From Novosphingobium fuchskuhlense (GTDB lineage: Bacteria; Pseudomonadota; Alphaproteobacteria; Sphingomonadales; Sphingomonadaceae): a DNA stretch of 64,000 bases. Of the stretch, positions 10,584-19,789 are shown piece by piece; the first letter of the stretch is position 1; each line of letters starts with the position of its first letter. Position numbers and translations under genes: made by a program. Location: NCBI RefSeq assembly GCF_001519075.1, contig NZ_KQ954244.1:1719090-1783089 (forward strand), written 5' to 3'. Below the pieces are notes generated by a model that did no database searches, had not been told where the DNA came from, and saw nothing but the letters and a program-made list of their open reading frames with translations.

Positions 10584-11090
10584 CCAGCCGTTCCGCCAAG
10601 CATCGCAAAACACCGGAGAAACCCGCAGAATTTTGCGACATTTTTCCCGTGCGAGCCCGCCTGTGACCGCTGCATTCCGCCTGCATCCGAGGGGGACGGG
10701 AAGACCGCGGGAGAGGACGTTTTTGGGTAAATGATGGGCAAGTTCACGGCTCTGGCGATCTCGGCAGCGTTGACGAGTTCCGGCACCTACCTTGAACGGT
10801 AAACCGGTGCCTTGCATTGGCAAGTTCACGCCAATGGGCGCGTAACTTCGTCACCGGTGGCCACCGGGACTGGTAGCGACCGAGCCTGCGATGGGCACCG
10901 CTTTGTCCAGCATGGCATCCGCCAGGAGGCGCCGCTTCATCTTGTCCGTCCTCGGCCAATCGCAACGGGACGAAATTACCAGTGGCAGGTCACCGGCTTC
11001 GGGCCTTCCAGCGGGCAGAACCGCTCCACTTCGCTCGAAGGCAGTTGGCAGCTTGCGGATGATTTTGCTTGGGAAAGCACCTTGGAGAGG
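10584..11090. other. Gene-free region between two tRNA genes
   Basis: About 500 bp without a convincing gene. Short open frames exist on both strands but lack ribosome sites and recognisable sequence. It holds a 12-bp direct repeat GGCAAGTTCACG (10737-10748 and 10819-10830); the second copy lies inside an inverted repeat ATTGGC-N8-GCCAAT (10816-10835). No integrase or attachment-site duplication of the tRNA ends was seen. Confidence 0.5.
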
Positions 11091-11166
11091 TGGTGCCGCT
11101 TAGGTGATTCGAACACCTGACCCCATCATTACGAATGATGTGCTCTACCGACTGAGCTAAAGCGGC
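11091..11166 (-). tRNA. tRNA-Thr (anticodon CGT)
   Basis: Read on the minus strand the gene begins GCCGCTTTAGCTCAGTCGG and ends in an encoded CCA; the acceptor 7-mers GCCGCTT and AAGCGGC pair. The anticodon CGT lies at 11131-11133 (ACG on the plus strand), and the T-arm is GGTGTTCGAATCACC. Length 76 nt. This is the minor threonine isoacceptor reading ACG. Confidence 0.97.
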
Positions 11167-11356
11167 GTGCCTTGTGGGCAGGCGCGCCCTTTAGCCAGTG
11201 GATGCCCGATAGGCAATGGCATTTCGCGGAGCGCGGGGGGCAAGTTTGCTCGCGACCGTGCTGGCAGACAGGAACCGGGCGGCGCGGGTGCAGTCGGGGC
11301 TTCCGCGCGCTCCGTCACCGCTGTGCGGCCGTGGCTTCGGGGTATCCTCGGCGGCG

Positions 11357-12709
11357 TCACGCTCTGGCGGACGCGCGCAGACCGGTGCGCACGACGAGGC
11401 CGAGCGCCAACATGCCGAAGCTGATGAGACAGCCCGACCAGCCGACGTAGCGCACGCTGCTGTAGAGCACGCCCGCGCAGCCGGCGGCGAACAGTAGCGG
11501 GAGGAGCGGGTAGAGCGGCACCTTGTAGGGACGGTCGATATGCGGCTGGCGCGTGCGCAGGACGACGACGGCAAGGCCGCTCATGGTCAGGAACAGCCAG
11601 TAGATCGGCGACAGGTAATCGACCATGGTCGCAAAACCGCGGCCCGAGGCCGCACCCCAGGCGATCAGCGCGAGTTCGACCGCGGTCTGCACAAGGATCG
11701 CGGCACGCGGCACGCCCTTGCTCTGGTCCCACTGGGCAAGGCGGGCGAGGGCGGGTTCGTCCTCTGCGGCGGTGTAAAGCGTGCGGCCGCCCACGATGAT
11801 GAGCGCGTTGAGGACGGAAAAAGCGGCAACCGCGACGCACAGGACCATCGCCGTTTCGCCCGCCGTGCCGAACGCGCGCGCCATCAGCGCGGCTGCCGGT
11901 GCCTCGCTGGCGGCGAGCCCGGCCATGCCGAGCCCGCGTACATAGGCCCAGTTGGCGATCATGTAGAGCGCGGTGATGAGCACCATGCCGCCGAACAGGG
12001 CGCGGGTCATGTCGCGGGGGCTGCGCACTTCGGCGGACAGCGTGGCGGCATCGTTGAAGCCGCCGTAGGCCAGCATGATGAAGACCATCGCCTGTCCGAA
12101 CGCGGCGAGGCTGACGGGCGCTGCAGGCGCGCGCGTGACCTGCTGCGGCGGCACGCCGAGGTGCGTCAGCCACAGCGCCGCACCGCCGAGCGCGAGGAGC
12201 GCGGCGACGTCCATCGCAACCATCGCGATCTGTGCGCGCGTCCCTGTCTGCACCCCGCGCAAGTTGAGCGCGGTGAGCACAATCACCATCGCGCCCGCCA
12301 CAAGGGCCCGGGTGAACGGGCCCATCGGCACGAGTTCGGCAAGGTAGTCGATCCCGACGAACGCAAGCAGCGCGCCCGAGGCGGAGAAGATCACCGCGAA
12401 GCGCGACCATGCGAAAAGCCAGGCCGCATCGGCGCCGAAGGCTTCGCGCAGGAAGCGGTAATCGCCGCCCGTATCGGGATAGGCGGCTGACAGTTCGGCA
12501 TAGCAGAGCGCGCCGATGAGCGCGAAGAGCCCGCCCAGCGCCCAGGCCAGCATCAGTGTGCCCTCGCTGCCAAGGCCCTGCGCCACGCTTTGCGGCGTGC
12601 GGAATATGCCTGCGCCGATCACCATGCCCATCACCACGGCGGCGGCGGCAGTGGTACTGAGCACGCGCTTGGGCTGGTGGTGCGGTGCGGGTTCGGGGAG
12701 GGAGTGCAT
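11357..12709 (-). CDS. APC-family amino acid permease
   Basis: A 450-residue inner-membrane transporter of the amino acid-polyamine-organocation superfamily with about 12 hydrophobic segments. The first helix carries the family motif AAAVVMGMVIGAGIFRTP. CYAELSAAYPDTGGDYRFLREAFG, typical of helices 2-3, and the loop EVRSPRDMTRALF also fit. Closest in appearance to the LAT/basic amino acid permease subgroup; the substrate is not deducible. The ATG at 12709 is chosen because the 47 codons upstream are Arg/Pro-rich and unlike a transporter N-terminus. It is divergent from the RTX protease, 139 nt apart. Confidence 0.88.
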   Translation of the reverse strand: MHSLPEPAPHHQPKRVLSTTAAAAVVMGMVIGAGIFRTPQSVAQGLGSEGTLMLAWALGGLFALIGALCYAELSAAYPDTGGDYRFLREAFGADAAWLFAWSRFAVIFSASGALLAFVGIDYLAELVPMGPFTRALVAGAMVIVLTALNLRGVQTGTRAQIAMVAMDVAALLALGGAALWLTHLGVPPQQVTRAPAAPVSLAAFGQAMVFIMLAYGGFNDAATLSAEVRSPRDMTRALFGGMVLITALYMIANWAYVRGLGMAGLAASEAPAAALMARAFGTAGETAMVLCVAVAAFSVLNALIIVGGRTLYTAAEDEPALARLAQWDQSKGVPRAAILVQTAVELALIAWGAASGRGFATMVDYLSPIYWLFLTMSGLAVVVLRTRQPHIDRPYKVPLYPLLPLLFAAGCAGVLYSSVRYVGWSGCLISFGMLALGLVVRTGLRASARA

Positions 12710-12848
12710 CGCGCCAAGGCTAAAGAGTTTTGGCGGCGGGGGAAGGCGGCATTTGCGCCCGCGCCGCTCTGGCTCCGGAATGGGGCGGTCTCCATTCGCC
12801 AAGCGGCTGGAATGCAGGCATAGTCTCCGGGCGCAGGCGGAGACTGAC

Positions 12849-14492
12849 ATGGCGTTGAAGGCGACCTACGATGTGGTCAACACGGCGGCTGTTCCGCAGT
12901 TGGTGGCCAACCTCCTCGTGGGGCTGTGCGACGAGGCGCTGAAGCAGTGGGGCGAGAAACTCGCCGGCGATGCCGATATCGCGATCCGGCTCGAGATCAT
13001 CCATGGCGGCGAGACCCAGGTCCTGGCCGATGCGGGGCCCGATGCCGGCGCCGTGCTCAAGACTGATGGCGACATCAAGTACTGGGTCAGCGCGGTGGCG
13101 CTGAAGTTGCAGGGCAATGTCATCAAGAACCCGGATAATGCGCCGGACATCGTCATCCGGGTCAATGCCGACAATCTCTCGCAGGTCTTTCTCGATCCTA
13201 CGCCCGAAACGCGCGGCCCCGTACCGGCGAACAAGTATGACGGGCTATCGATCATCCTGCACGAACTGGGCCACGGGCTCGGCTTCAACGGCTTCTTTGA
13301 CGACGCGACCGGGACGTTCGCGGAGAACTACAAGTCTCCCTTCGATTACCGCATTGTCGCCGGCAGTCCTTACGCCAGTTTCAATGGCCCCACGAGCAGT
13401 CGGATCCTGGGCGGAATCCCGCTCACCAAGGGCAACGGCAACCATTATGGCAACGACCCTGGCGATCCGCGCGGCGGCAATATCCTGCTCGGGCTGATGA
13501 ACGGGCTCGGTGCGGTCCCCGGATATGCCTACGATATCGGCGCGCTCGATCTGGCGATGCTGGCCGATACCGGGCTCGGCACGATCGGCAATGATGTGCT
13601 CGACATTCCGTTCCTGCCGATGATGCGCGGCGGGGCCGGCGATGACACGATCACCGGCGGAGATGGCGACAACACGCTGATGGGCGAGAGCGGGCGCGAC
13701 GTGATTACCGGCAGCGCGGGCGATGATCGCCTGCTCGGCGGGACCGAGGTGGACAACCTGACCGGCGGGGCCGGCAACGATATCCTCGACGGGGGCAGCG
13801 GCGCGGATGTCATGGCGGGCGGTGCGGGCAACGACACCTACCTCGTCGATGACACGGGCGACCTTGTCTATGAGACCGATTCCAGCACGGGGCTGGTGGT
13901 CGATCCCGGCGGCAAGGACGTGATCCGCTCGTCGGTCGCGTGTGATATGACCGCCTACGGCCGCCAGTTCATCGAAACGGTTGTTCTCACCCGCACCGCA
14001 GCGGTGGATGTGATCGGCAACGCGCTCGCCAATCGCATCACCGGCAATGCCGCTGCCAATGTGCTCTCGGGCGGCGATGGCGGGGACGTGATCGCGGGCG
14101 GCGGGGGTGACGACACGCTGATCGGCGGCGCAGGCCGCGATGTGCTGACGGGCGGCGCCGGGGCAGACAGCTTCGTGTTTGCCACCGCGCCGGTGCGCGG
14201 CCTCTCGCTCGATGTGGTGCGCGATTTTGCCGAGGCCGATGGCGACCGGGTCGCGCTGAAGTTCGCGATGTTTGCCGCTGCAGGTTTCGCCGGGGTGCTG
14301 GCGGAGGACGCGTTCTACGCGGCGGCGGGTGCCAACCGCGCCCACGATGCCTCTGACCGTATTCTCTACAACACCGATACCGGCCGCCTGTCCTACGATC
14401 CCGATGGCACCGGCCCGCAGGCCGCCATCGCCTTTGCTCAGTTGCGCGGTGCGCCGACACTGGCGGCGCACGACATCTGGCTGGTGGCCTAG
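12849..14492 (+). CDS. RTX-type secreted zinc metalloprotease
   Basis: A 547-residue protein with a metzincin-like zinc site HELGHGLGF (His at about residue 138) and no N-terminal signal peptide. It carries two blocks of calcium-binding glycine-rich repeats (GGAGDDTITGGDGDNTLMG and following, about residues 264-330; GGDGGDVIAGGGGDDTLIGG, about 408-435). The C-terminus has the RTX-tail pattern DVVRDFAEADGDRVAL and ends in an uncleaved type I secretion region. Expected to be exported by a type I secretion system, folding on extracellular calcium; no such transporter genes are nearby. GGAG 6 nt before the ATG supports this start over longer frames. Substrate unknown. Confidence 0.85.
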   Translation: MALKATYDVVNTAAVPQLVANLLVGLCDEALKQWGEKLAGDADIAIRLEIIHGGETQVLADAGPDAGAVLKTDGDIKYWVSAVALKLQGNVIKNPDNAPDIVIRVNADNLSQVFLDPTPETRGPVPANKYDGLSIILHELGHGLGFNGFFDDATGTFAENYKSPFDYRIVAGSPYASFNGPTSSRILGGIPLTKGNGNHYGNDPGDPRGGNILLGLMNGLGAVPGYAYDIGALDLAMLADTGLGTIGNDVLDIPFLPMMRGGAGDDTITGGDGDNTLMGESGRDVITGSAGDDRLLGGTEVDNLTGGAGNDILDGGSGADVMAGGAGNDTYLVDDTGDLVYETDSSTGLVVDPGGKDVIRSSVACDMTAYGRQFIETVVLTRTAAVDVIGNALANRITGNAAANVLSGGDGGDVIAGGGGDDTLIGGAGRDVLTGGAGADSFVFATAPVRGLSLDVVRDFAEADGDRVALKFAMFAAAGFAGVLAEDAFYAAAGANRAHDASDRILYNTDTGRLSYDPDGTGPQAAIAFAQLRGAPTLAAHDIWLVA

Positions 14493-14535
14493 GGGCAGGC
14501 CTCAAGGTCGCGCCCAACGCCGCAGTCGCGATCGT

Positions 14536-17500
14536 CTACTGCGCCGATTTCACGGTGATCGATTGGCGCACCACGCCCGATTTGCCGCCGAGCGTGACCG
14601 TGACGGGCGCTTCCAGCCTGATCTTGAGCGTGGCGGCCTGCTGCGGATCGAGGTCGAGGCGGTATTCGCCCGCAGGCAGGCGTTCGAACAGGAAGAAGCC
14701 ATCGGATTCGCTGCGCGCGCGGGCGGCCAGCGTGCCGTCGGCGCGCAGCAGCCGCAGCTGGAGGCGCGAGACGGCGCGGGTGCCGGATTCGGCACGGAAA
14801 TAGGCGGTGCCCTCGATGTCGCTGAGGGTGACGATGGCAAAGTCGCTGGTGTGGATGCGGCCCGGGCGCGGCACCACCTCGATCCCCGGGCGCGCGGGGG
14901 CAAGCGCGATATCGGGCATGGAATCGCCGTCCACCCGGATCGAGGCGCGCGCCCCGTCGCCCAGCCCGGCGACGAAGGCGCGGCCATTGGCGTCGGTGCG
15001 GGTTTCATCGGTGCCTGAAAGGAAGGTGACACCCGCCACCGGCGCTTCGCCGGGATCGCGCAGACCGTTGGCATTGGCATCGGCAAACGCGCTCACCGCC
15101 ACTGCCCCGCCGCTGGTGAGGCCGGGCCGTGCGATGAAGCCGCGGCCCGAAAGCGGGTTGCGCCCGAAGCTGAAGCCGACCCTGAGCGCGAGCGAGAAGT
15201 TGCGTGTCGGAAAGCCGTAGGACCCGTCGAACGCCACGTTGACCGGGCCGATGCGGCGGATCGCCGAAAGGCCGAGCGTGGTCTGGTGTTCGGCCAGCGT
15301 GTGGGTGATCCCGCCGCGCACCAGCGTGCTTTCGCCGAAGCGGCGGTCGGCCTCCACCGTCACCGATTGCAGGTTGACCCCGGGGGCAAGGCCGTAGCCG
15401 AGGCTGGCGCGGTAGCGCGTGCGCGAGCCGGACAGCGTCGCAAGGTCGAAGGTGCCGATCAGGCGGTTGCTGGTATCGGTGCCGCCGGCGATGTTGGGCG
15501 CGCTGGTGTGGTTGTAGTCGAAGGTGTTGGAGAGCAGCACGCCGCCCAGCGGCAAGGTGGTGCGCAAGGCGGCATCGGTCTGGCGCCGGCCATCGGCAAA
15601 TTCTATCCGCCGCACCTGGCTGGTGATCGGCATGATCCGCGCATGGGTGCCCGAGCCGAGGTGCAGCGTGGTGTTGAGATTGAGCTCGGTCGCCCGGCGC
15701 AGCGGCTCGCCGGTGAAGGCGCGCACTTCGTCGATCGCGCCGCCGCCGTATTCGGCGTGGTTGAGGCTGTAGCCAAGGCCGAGGAGCTTGCCGCCGAGGC
15801 CCATCTCGACCGTGTGCCCGCCGGCGTCCTGCAGGCCGAGATCGAGCCGCAGCGCGGTCGCCCCGATGCCGGTCCTGAGGCCGGTCGCGGCAAGCCAGTG
15901 GTGCTTGCCGCCGCTTGCCCAGGTCGCCGCGCCCATCGTCGCGGTGACGGCGCGGTTGATGCCGTAGCCCAGCTCCGCGGTGGCGCGCCACGATCCGAAA
16001 TCGGGGGCGGCGCTGAAGCGTGGACCGCGTACGCCGAACAGGTTGGTATCTTTCTGCGCCGCGCCCAGGCTGTAGATGAACTGTCCGGGCGCAAGGCGGC
16101 CATCGCCGACGCTGATCTTGCGCACCACTTCGCGGCGCTGGCCCTGCGGCCCGTAGAACACGAGGCGGAACACGTTGAGCCCGAAATCGACCGGCACTTG
16201 CAGGAAGGCATATTGCCCGTTCACCGGCGTGCGGGTCGATCCGATCAGCGTGTTGTTGCGGTAGAGCTCGACTTCGTAGCCATCGAGCAGATCGCCGCGC
16301 AGATCGACCGCGTCGAAAATCGAGGCCTGTTCGAGCGGCGCATTGGTGATGAAGGCGCCGCGCCCGCTTACCCCGCGCAAGCCGATAGGCAGCGCGCCGG
16401 TCGCGACATCGCCGAGCTGGAACTCGGTTGCCTTGAGCGGACCCAGCAGATCGCCATCGGGATCGCGCCGGCCCAGCTCGAGGCGGGCGGCGGTCAGGCC
16501 GTCGCGGGTTGAAAGGCTGGTATAGGCGCGCGCGGTCATGAACGCGATATCGCCGGAAAGGCGCAAGTCCGCTTCCAGCCGCGCACCGAGATCGTCGTCG
16601 GTCAGCGCGCGCAGTTCGGTTTCGCCCATCGGCACGGAAAGGCCGCGCCACGGCGTTTCCTCGCGCGGGAAGCGAGCCGGGCCTTCGCGGCCCGACCGCG
16701 AGGCAAGCCGCTCACGGTCGGCCTCGCGGGCAAGGCGCTCCTCGAAGGGAAACGGCTCGCGCGTCTGCAGCGTGATGGTCTGCGCGCGCAGATCGACCTT
16801 GAGATCGAGCGGGAAGATATCGCCGATGCGGTCGGCGCGGACATAGAGTTCGCCTTCGTAGGCCACCGCATCGCCCTTGCCGAGGGCGAGCGGCCGGCCG
16901 GCGACGACCAGCGTGCCATCGCGCAAGTTGAGCGCGAGGGTGCGCTTCTCATTGAGGAACCAGCCGCTGGCATAGTGCCCGTCGTCGCTCACCGCGATGG
17001 GCAGATCGAGGAAGCGGGTGAGGGCGCCCAGCGGCAGATAGACGCCCTCGCGCAGGCCATAGGCGACGATGGTGTCGCTCATCCCGGCCCCTGGGGTCTC
17101 GATCTGGAGGATGAGTTCGTCGTCCTCGCTGATCACCGGCACCTTGGTGGCCGCGCCAAGGCCGGCAGAATCGGTGATGTTGGCGCGCTGCGACGATGCG
17201 GTGAGGGCGGGTTTCGGGCCGCCAGGGCTGGCGGGCAGGCCGAATCGGGGCTCGGGCAGAGCGCTGCGGCTCGCGGCAAAGCCGGACGCCGCCGCTGCGG
17301 GGAGAGCGGCGGCCGTGGTCGCGAGGTAGGCGAGGCGGGGGGGCGCCGGTGCGGATGTAACGGGCGCCCGGGTCGGAGGCGGAGGCGGGTGCGGCGCTGC
17401 CGTGGGCGCTGGGCCGCCAAAGGCAGGGCGCGGGAGGGCATCGGCGAGGCTTGTCTTGTTCGGGGTCAGAGCCGGGGCTGGGGCAGTGGTAGGCGGTTCG

Positions 17501-18150
17501 GGCTCGGCCTTGGGCGCGGCGATCTTGCTGGCGGGCGGCTGGGGCGAGGCCGCTGTGGCCGGGGGCGGCGCGGGTGTCGCAGCAGGAGCCGCATCGGGCG
17601 GGGTGGCAGCGACAGCAGGCGGCGCAGCAGCGGGCGCTTCGGCCAGCTGCGCCTCATCCATCGCGGGTGCGGGCGGGCCTTCGGGCGGGATTGCGGGCGG
17701 GGCTTGCGGGATCGGCGCGGCCTCAGGCGGTTGGGCCACGGGCTCTGGCGGAGGTGCCTCTTGCGGGGCGACTTCGGGAAGCGTTGGCGCTGCCACTTCT
17801 GGTGCAGACGGGGGGGAGGGTGCCGGTGCCGCAGCCGCAAATTCCGGCCCCGGCAGGGCTTCCGGCGCCGCGAACACGGCAGCCTTCTTCGGCGCGGCCC
17901 GCTTCGCAGCGGCCTTCCGCGCGGGCGCTGCCGCCGCTTTTGTCACCGGGGCTGCGGCCTCGGCAAAGCGCGGTTCGGGTAGCCGCGCCGGCCGCCGCGC
18001 TTTCCTCGCCTCGCGCACCGGATCGGCGGCGGGGCCATCCGGCGGGCTCAGTTCACGGCGCGCGGTATCCCCCGCGAGCGCGAGGGTCGCGCCCAGCACG
18101 ACCCGCAAGCGTCCGGAGGATCTGGTATCGCCCCCCCCGCGCCGGTTCAC
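14536..18150 (-). CDS. Usher-like outer-membrane fibre biogenesis protein with long Pro/Ala-rich N-terminus
   Basis: A 1204-residue protein read as the outer-membrane usher partner of the chaperone just upstream. Residues about 40-330 are almost entirely Pro, Ala and Glu, a low-complexity stretch absent from classical ushers. Then come a small beta domain (YGLREGVYLPLGALTRFLDL), an insertion-like domain (DGYEVELYRNNTLIGSTRTP, FGLNVFRLVFYGPQGQRRE) and a barrel-like run of alternating strands to about residue 990. Two Ig/carboxypeptidase-regulatory-like domains follow (ADANANGLRDPGEAPVAGV; EGTAYFRAESG). The GTG start overlaps the chaperone stop, so the two are coupled. A G8 tract (C8 at 18131-18138) lies four codons in. 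The usher role is inferred from context and architecture, not from a full PapC signature. Confidence 0.7.
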   Translation of the reverse strand: MNRRGGGDTRSSGRLRVVLGATLALAGDTARRELSPPDGPAADPVREARKARRPARLPEPRFAEAAAPVTKAAAAPARKAAAKRAAPKKAAVFAAPEALPGPEFAAAAPAPSPPSAPEVAAPTLPEVAPQEAPPPEPVAQPPEAAPIPQAPPAIPPEGPPAPAMDEAQLAEAPAAAPPAVAATPPDAAPAATPAPPPATAASPQPPASKIAAPKAEPEPPTTAPAPALTPNKTSLADALPRPAFGGPAPTAAPHPPPPPTRAPVTSAPAPPRLAYLATTAAALPAAAASGFAASRSALPEPRFGLPASPGGPKPALTASSQRANITDSAGLGAATKVPVISEDDELILQIETPGAGMSDTIVAYGLREGVYLPLGALTRFLDLPIAVSDDGHYASGWFLNEKRTLALNLRDGTLVVAGRPLALGKGDAVAYEGELYVRADRIGDIFPLDLKVDLRAQTITLQTREPFPFEERLAREADRERLASRSGREGPARFPREETPWRGLSVPMGETELRALTDDDLGARLEADLRLSGDIAFMTARAYTSLSTRDGLTAARLELGRRDPDGDLLGPLKATEFQLGDVATGALPIGLRGVSGRGAFITNAPLEQASIFDAVDLRGDLLDGYEVELYRNNTLIGSTRTPVNGQYAFLQVPVDFGLNVFRLVFYGPQGQRREVVRKISVGDGRLAPGQFIYSLGAAQKDTNLFGVRGPRFSAAPDFGSWRATAELGYGINRAVTATMGAATWASGGKHHWLAATGLRTGIGATALRLDLGLQDAGGHTVEMGLGGKLLGLGYSLNHAEYGGGAIDEVRAFTGEPLRRATELNLNTTLHLGSGTHARIMPITSQVRRIEFADGRRQTDAALRTTLPLGGVLLSNTFDYNHTSAPNIAGGTDTSNRLIGTFDLATLSGSRTRYRASLGYGLAPGVNLQSVTVEADRRFGESTLVRGGITHTLAEHQTTLGLSAIRRIGPVNVAFDGSYGFPTRNFSLALRVGFSFGRNPLSGRGFIARPGLTSGGAVAVSAFADANANGLRDPGEAPVAGVTFLSGTDETRTDANGRAFVAGLGDGARASIRVDGDSMPDIALAPARPGIEVVPRPGRIHTSDFAIVTLSDIEGTAYFRAESGTRAVSRLQLRLLRADGTLAARARSESDGFFLFERLPAGEYRLDLDPQQAATLKIRLEAPVTVTLGGKSGVVRQSITVKSAQ

Positions 18151-19106
18151 GGCACGACGAATTCCTGCCGCGCGAGCACTTTGCCGGGTGACATGTCGTC
18201 ATCCACATAGCTCACCGTCCAGCGGGTCCCGCGGGCAAGGAAGCGCGGCTCGGTCGCCGGGTCGATCAGCACCTGCACCGCACGCTCGGGGATCTCGGTA
18301 TAGACGCCGATGCCCTTGACCTCGGCCACAGGCTTCTTCGCGCCCGGGGCCGTCACGATGATGTCGCCGAAGGCCGAACGCGTGCCGTCGCGGGTGATCG
18401 TCAGCGAAAGCGCGGCCGGGCTGCCCGCCGCCGCCTTGAACGAGAGATCCTTGAGCCCCGCCGTCAGTGTCGTCTCGCCCACGCGCACGATCACCGGGAT
18501 CGAGATGCCGAAGCGTGGCACGATCCGCACGCCGATGCCGCCGTTCGCCTCGCCGCCGGCTGCCTCGTCGATGCTGGTGCCGCCGGTTTCAGGCGGAACC
18601 GACACCACGGTGAAGTGCGAACGGTATTCGCCCGGCGGGAGATCGGGCGGCACGCGGGCCATGATCCGCACCATCTGCGCCTCGCTGGCCGGCAGCGCGA
18701 CGTGGCGCGGTGACCAGCGCAGGAAGCCGCTGGCGGTGTGCACGGCATCGCGTGCGGCGCTGTCCTGCAGCGTGGCCAGATCGACCAGCCGCCCGTCGCG
18801 CTGCATGGCCATGTCGGAAACGGTGATCTCGTACTCGCCCGCCACCGCTGCGCGGTTATAGAGCCCCACGCTGGCGATGCGGGTGCGATCATCGATCACC
18901 ACGCGCTTGGGAAAGAGGTTGATGTCGCCCATCCCGCCAACCGCGCCGGCCGGCAGTGCGGCCGGGGCCGGCGGCGCGTCTGGCGCCTCCTCTGCCTGTT
19001 TGGCCGGCTGGGCCAGGGCGTTGTTGGAAGAGGGCAAAATAAGGCTCAGCGCCAGCGCGGCGGTCTTCAGGCGCGCTACAGGGCCGAGGGGGCCGGTGGT
19101 GTGCAA
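18147..19106 (-). CDS. PapD-like periplasmic pilus chaperone
   Basis: A 319-residue periplasmic protein with a signal peptide (LKTAALALSLILPSSNNALAQ). After a Pro/Ala linker, an Ig-like domain begins INLFPKRVVIDDRTRIASVGLYNRA, matching the N-terminal strands of PapD/FimC-type chaperones. SEAQMVRIMARVPPDLPPGEYRSHF matches the segment leading to the F and G strands, and GISIPVIVRVG is the G1/linker region; a second beta domain follows. The expected role is donor-strand folding of the DUF4402 subunits encoded upstream and delivery to the usher. The start is a TTG at 19106 with a weak ribosome site. A TTAACC box lies 27 nt upstream. Confidence 0.85.
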   Translation of the reverse strand: MHTTGPLGPVARLKTAALALSLILPSSNNALAQPAKQAEEAPDAPPAPAALPAGAVGGMGDINLFPKRVVIDDRTRIASVGLYNRAAVAGEYEITVSDMAMQRDGRLVDLATLQDSAARDAVHTASGFLRWSPRHVALPASEAQMVRIMARVPPDLPPGEYRSHFTVVSVPPETGGTSIDEAAGGEANGGIGVRIVPRFGISIPVIVRVGETTLTAGLKDLSFKAAAGSPAALSLTITRDGTRSAFGDIIVTAPGAKKPVAEVKGIGVYTEIPERAVQVLIDPATEPRFLARGTRWTVSYVDDDMSPGKVLARQEFVVP

Positions 19107-19178
19107 GGGGTCAGTTCCGGATCAGCGAATTAGGTTAATACCCTTATGGAGAAACCCTGATTCGCTGGCAATCACCGA

Positions 19179-19712
19179 CTACTGATAAGTCACAGTTACC
19201 GCATAAGTGCCGGTATAGGTCCCGGTCGTTTGATTTGCGCCGACATTCAGCGTGGCGCCGACCGTGAGGGCGAAAATGCCGGTCGGGCTGAATGCGGTGC
19301 CGGCGGTCCAGTTGCTGCGGAAGGCGCTGAGGCGCATGTTGCGGCTGCCCTGGCGCAGGATGGCGACGGTGGGCAGGTCGATGATGAATTGTCGGCCCGG
19401 ATCACCGTTCACGGTGAAGGTGCCCGCGCGGCGCGGGCCGCTCTGGGCGATGGCCGTGCTGGTCAGCACGCCGCCGGTGGTGGTGATCGCGCCCGAAGGA
19501 TCGAGCACGACAGTGCCCGCAGCGGTCGGTCGGGTCAGGTCACCGAACGAGAGACTGTCGACCGCCACGATGGCGAGCGGCTTGATCACGACCGCCTGCG
19601 CCGCGCCGCTCATGGTCGAGCTGCTCGGAGCTGCGCACGCAGTGCCGGAGAAGGCAACCATGGCGCAGGCCATGGCCGCCATCCCGGACAGAAGTCGCGG
19701 GGCGGGTGACAT
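19179..19712 (-). CDS. DUF4402 small secreted protein, putative pilin subunit 7
   Basis: A 177-residue exported protein (signal peptide around MACAMVAFSGTACAAP). The mature region follows the DUF4402 plan: AQAVVIKPLAIVAVDSLSFG, PTAAGTVVLDPSGAITTTGG, then FTVNGDPGRQFIIDLP and a C-terminal TGTYTGTYAVTVTYQ. The last residues show penultimate Tyr and Gly at -14, as in chaperone-usher pilins. Closest in the array to the protein at 20779. ATG 19712 is chosen over upstream in-frame ATGs because it places the signal peptide at the N-terminus. It is the gene nearest the chaperone. Confidence 0.83.
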   Translation of the reverse strand: MSPAPRLLSGMAAMACAMVAFSGTACAAPSSSTMSGAAQAVVIKPLAIVAVDSLSFGDLTRPTAAGTVVLDPSGAITTTGGVLTSTAIAQSGPRRAGTFTVNGDPGRQFIIDLPTVAILRQGSRNMRLSAFRSNWTAGTAFSPTGIFALTVGATLNVGANQTTGTYTGTYAVTVTYQ

Positions 19713-19789
19713 CAGGATGATCCGGTGCGGAGGGGAGGCGAGCATGTCGGGGTGCGCCACTCTGGGCGCACCCCGACCGCTTCGGGATG

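Noticed and set aside
10812..11120. Plus-strand open frame between the tRNA genes
   Set aside because: No ribosome site, runs into the opposing tRNA-Thr gene, and shows no protein-like features.
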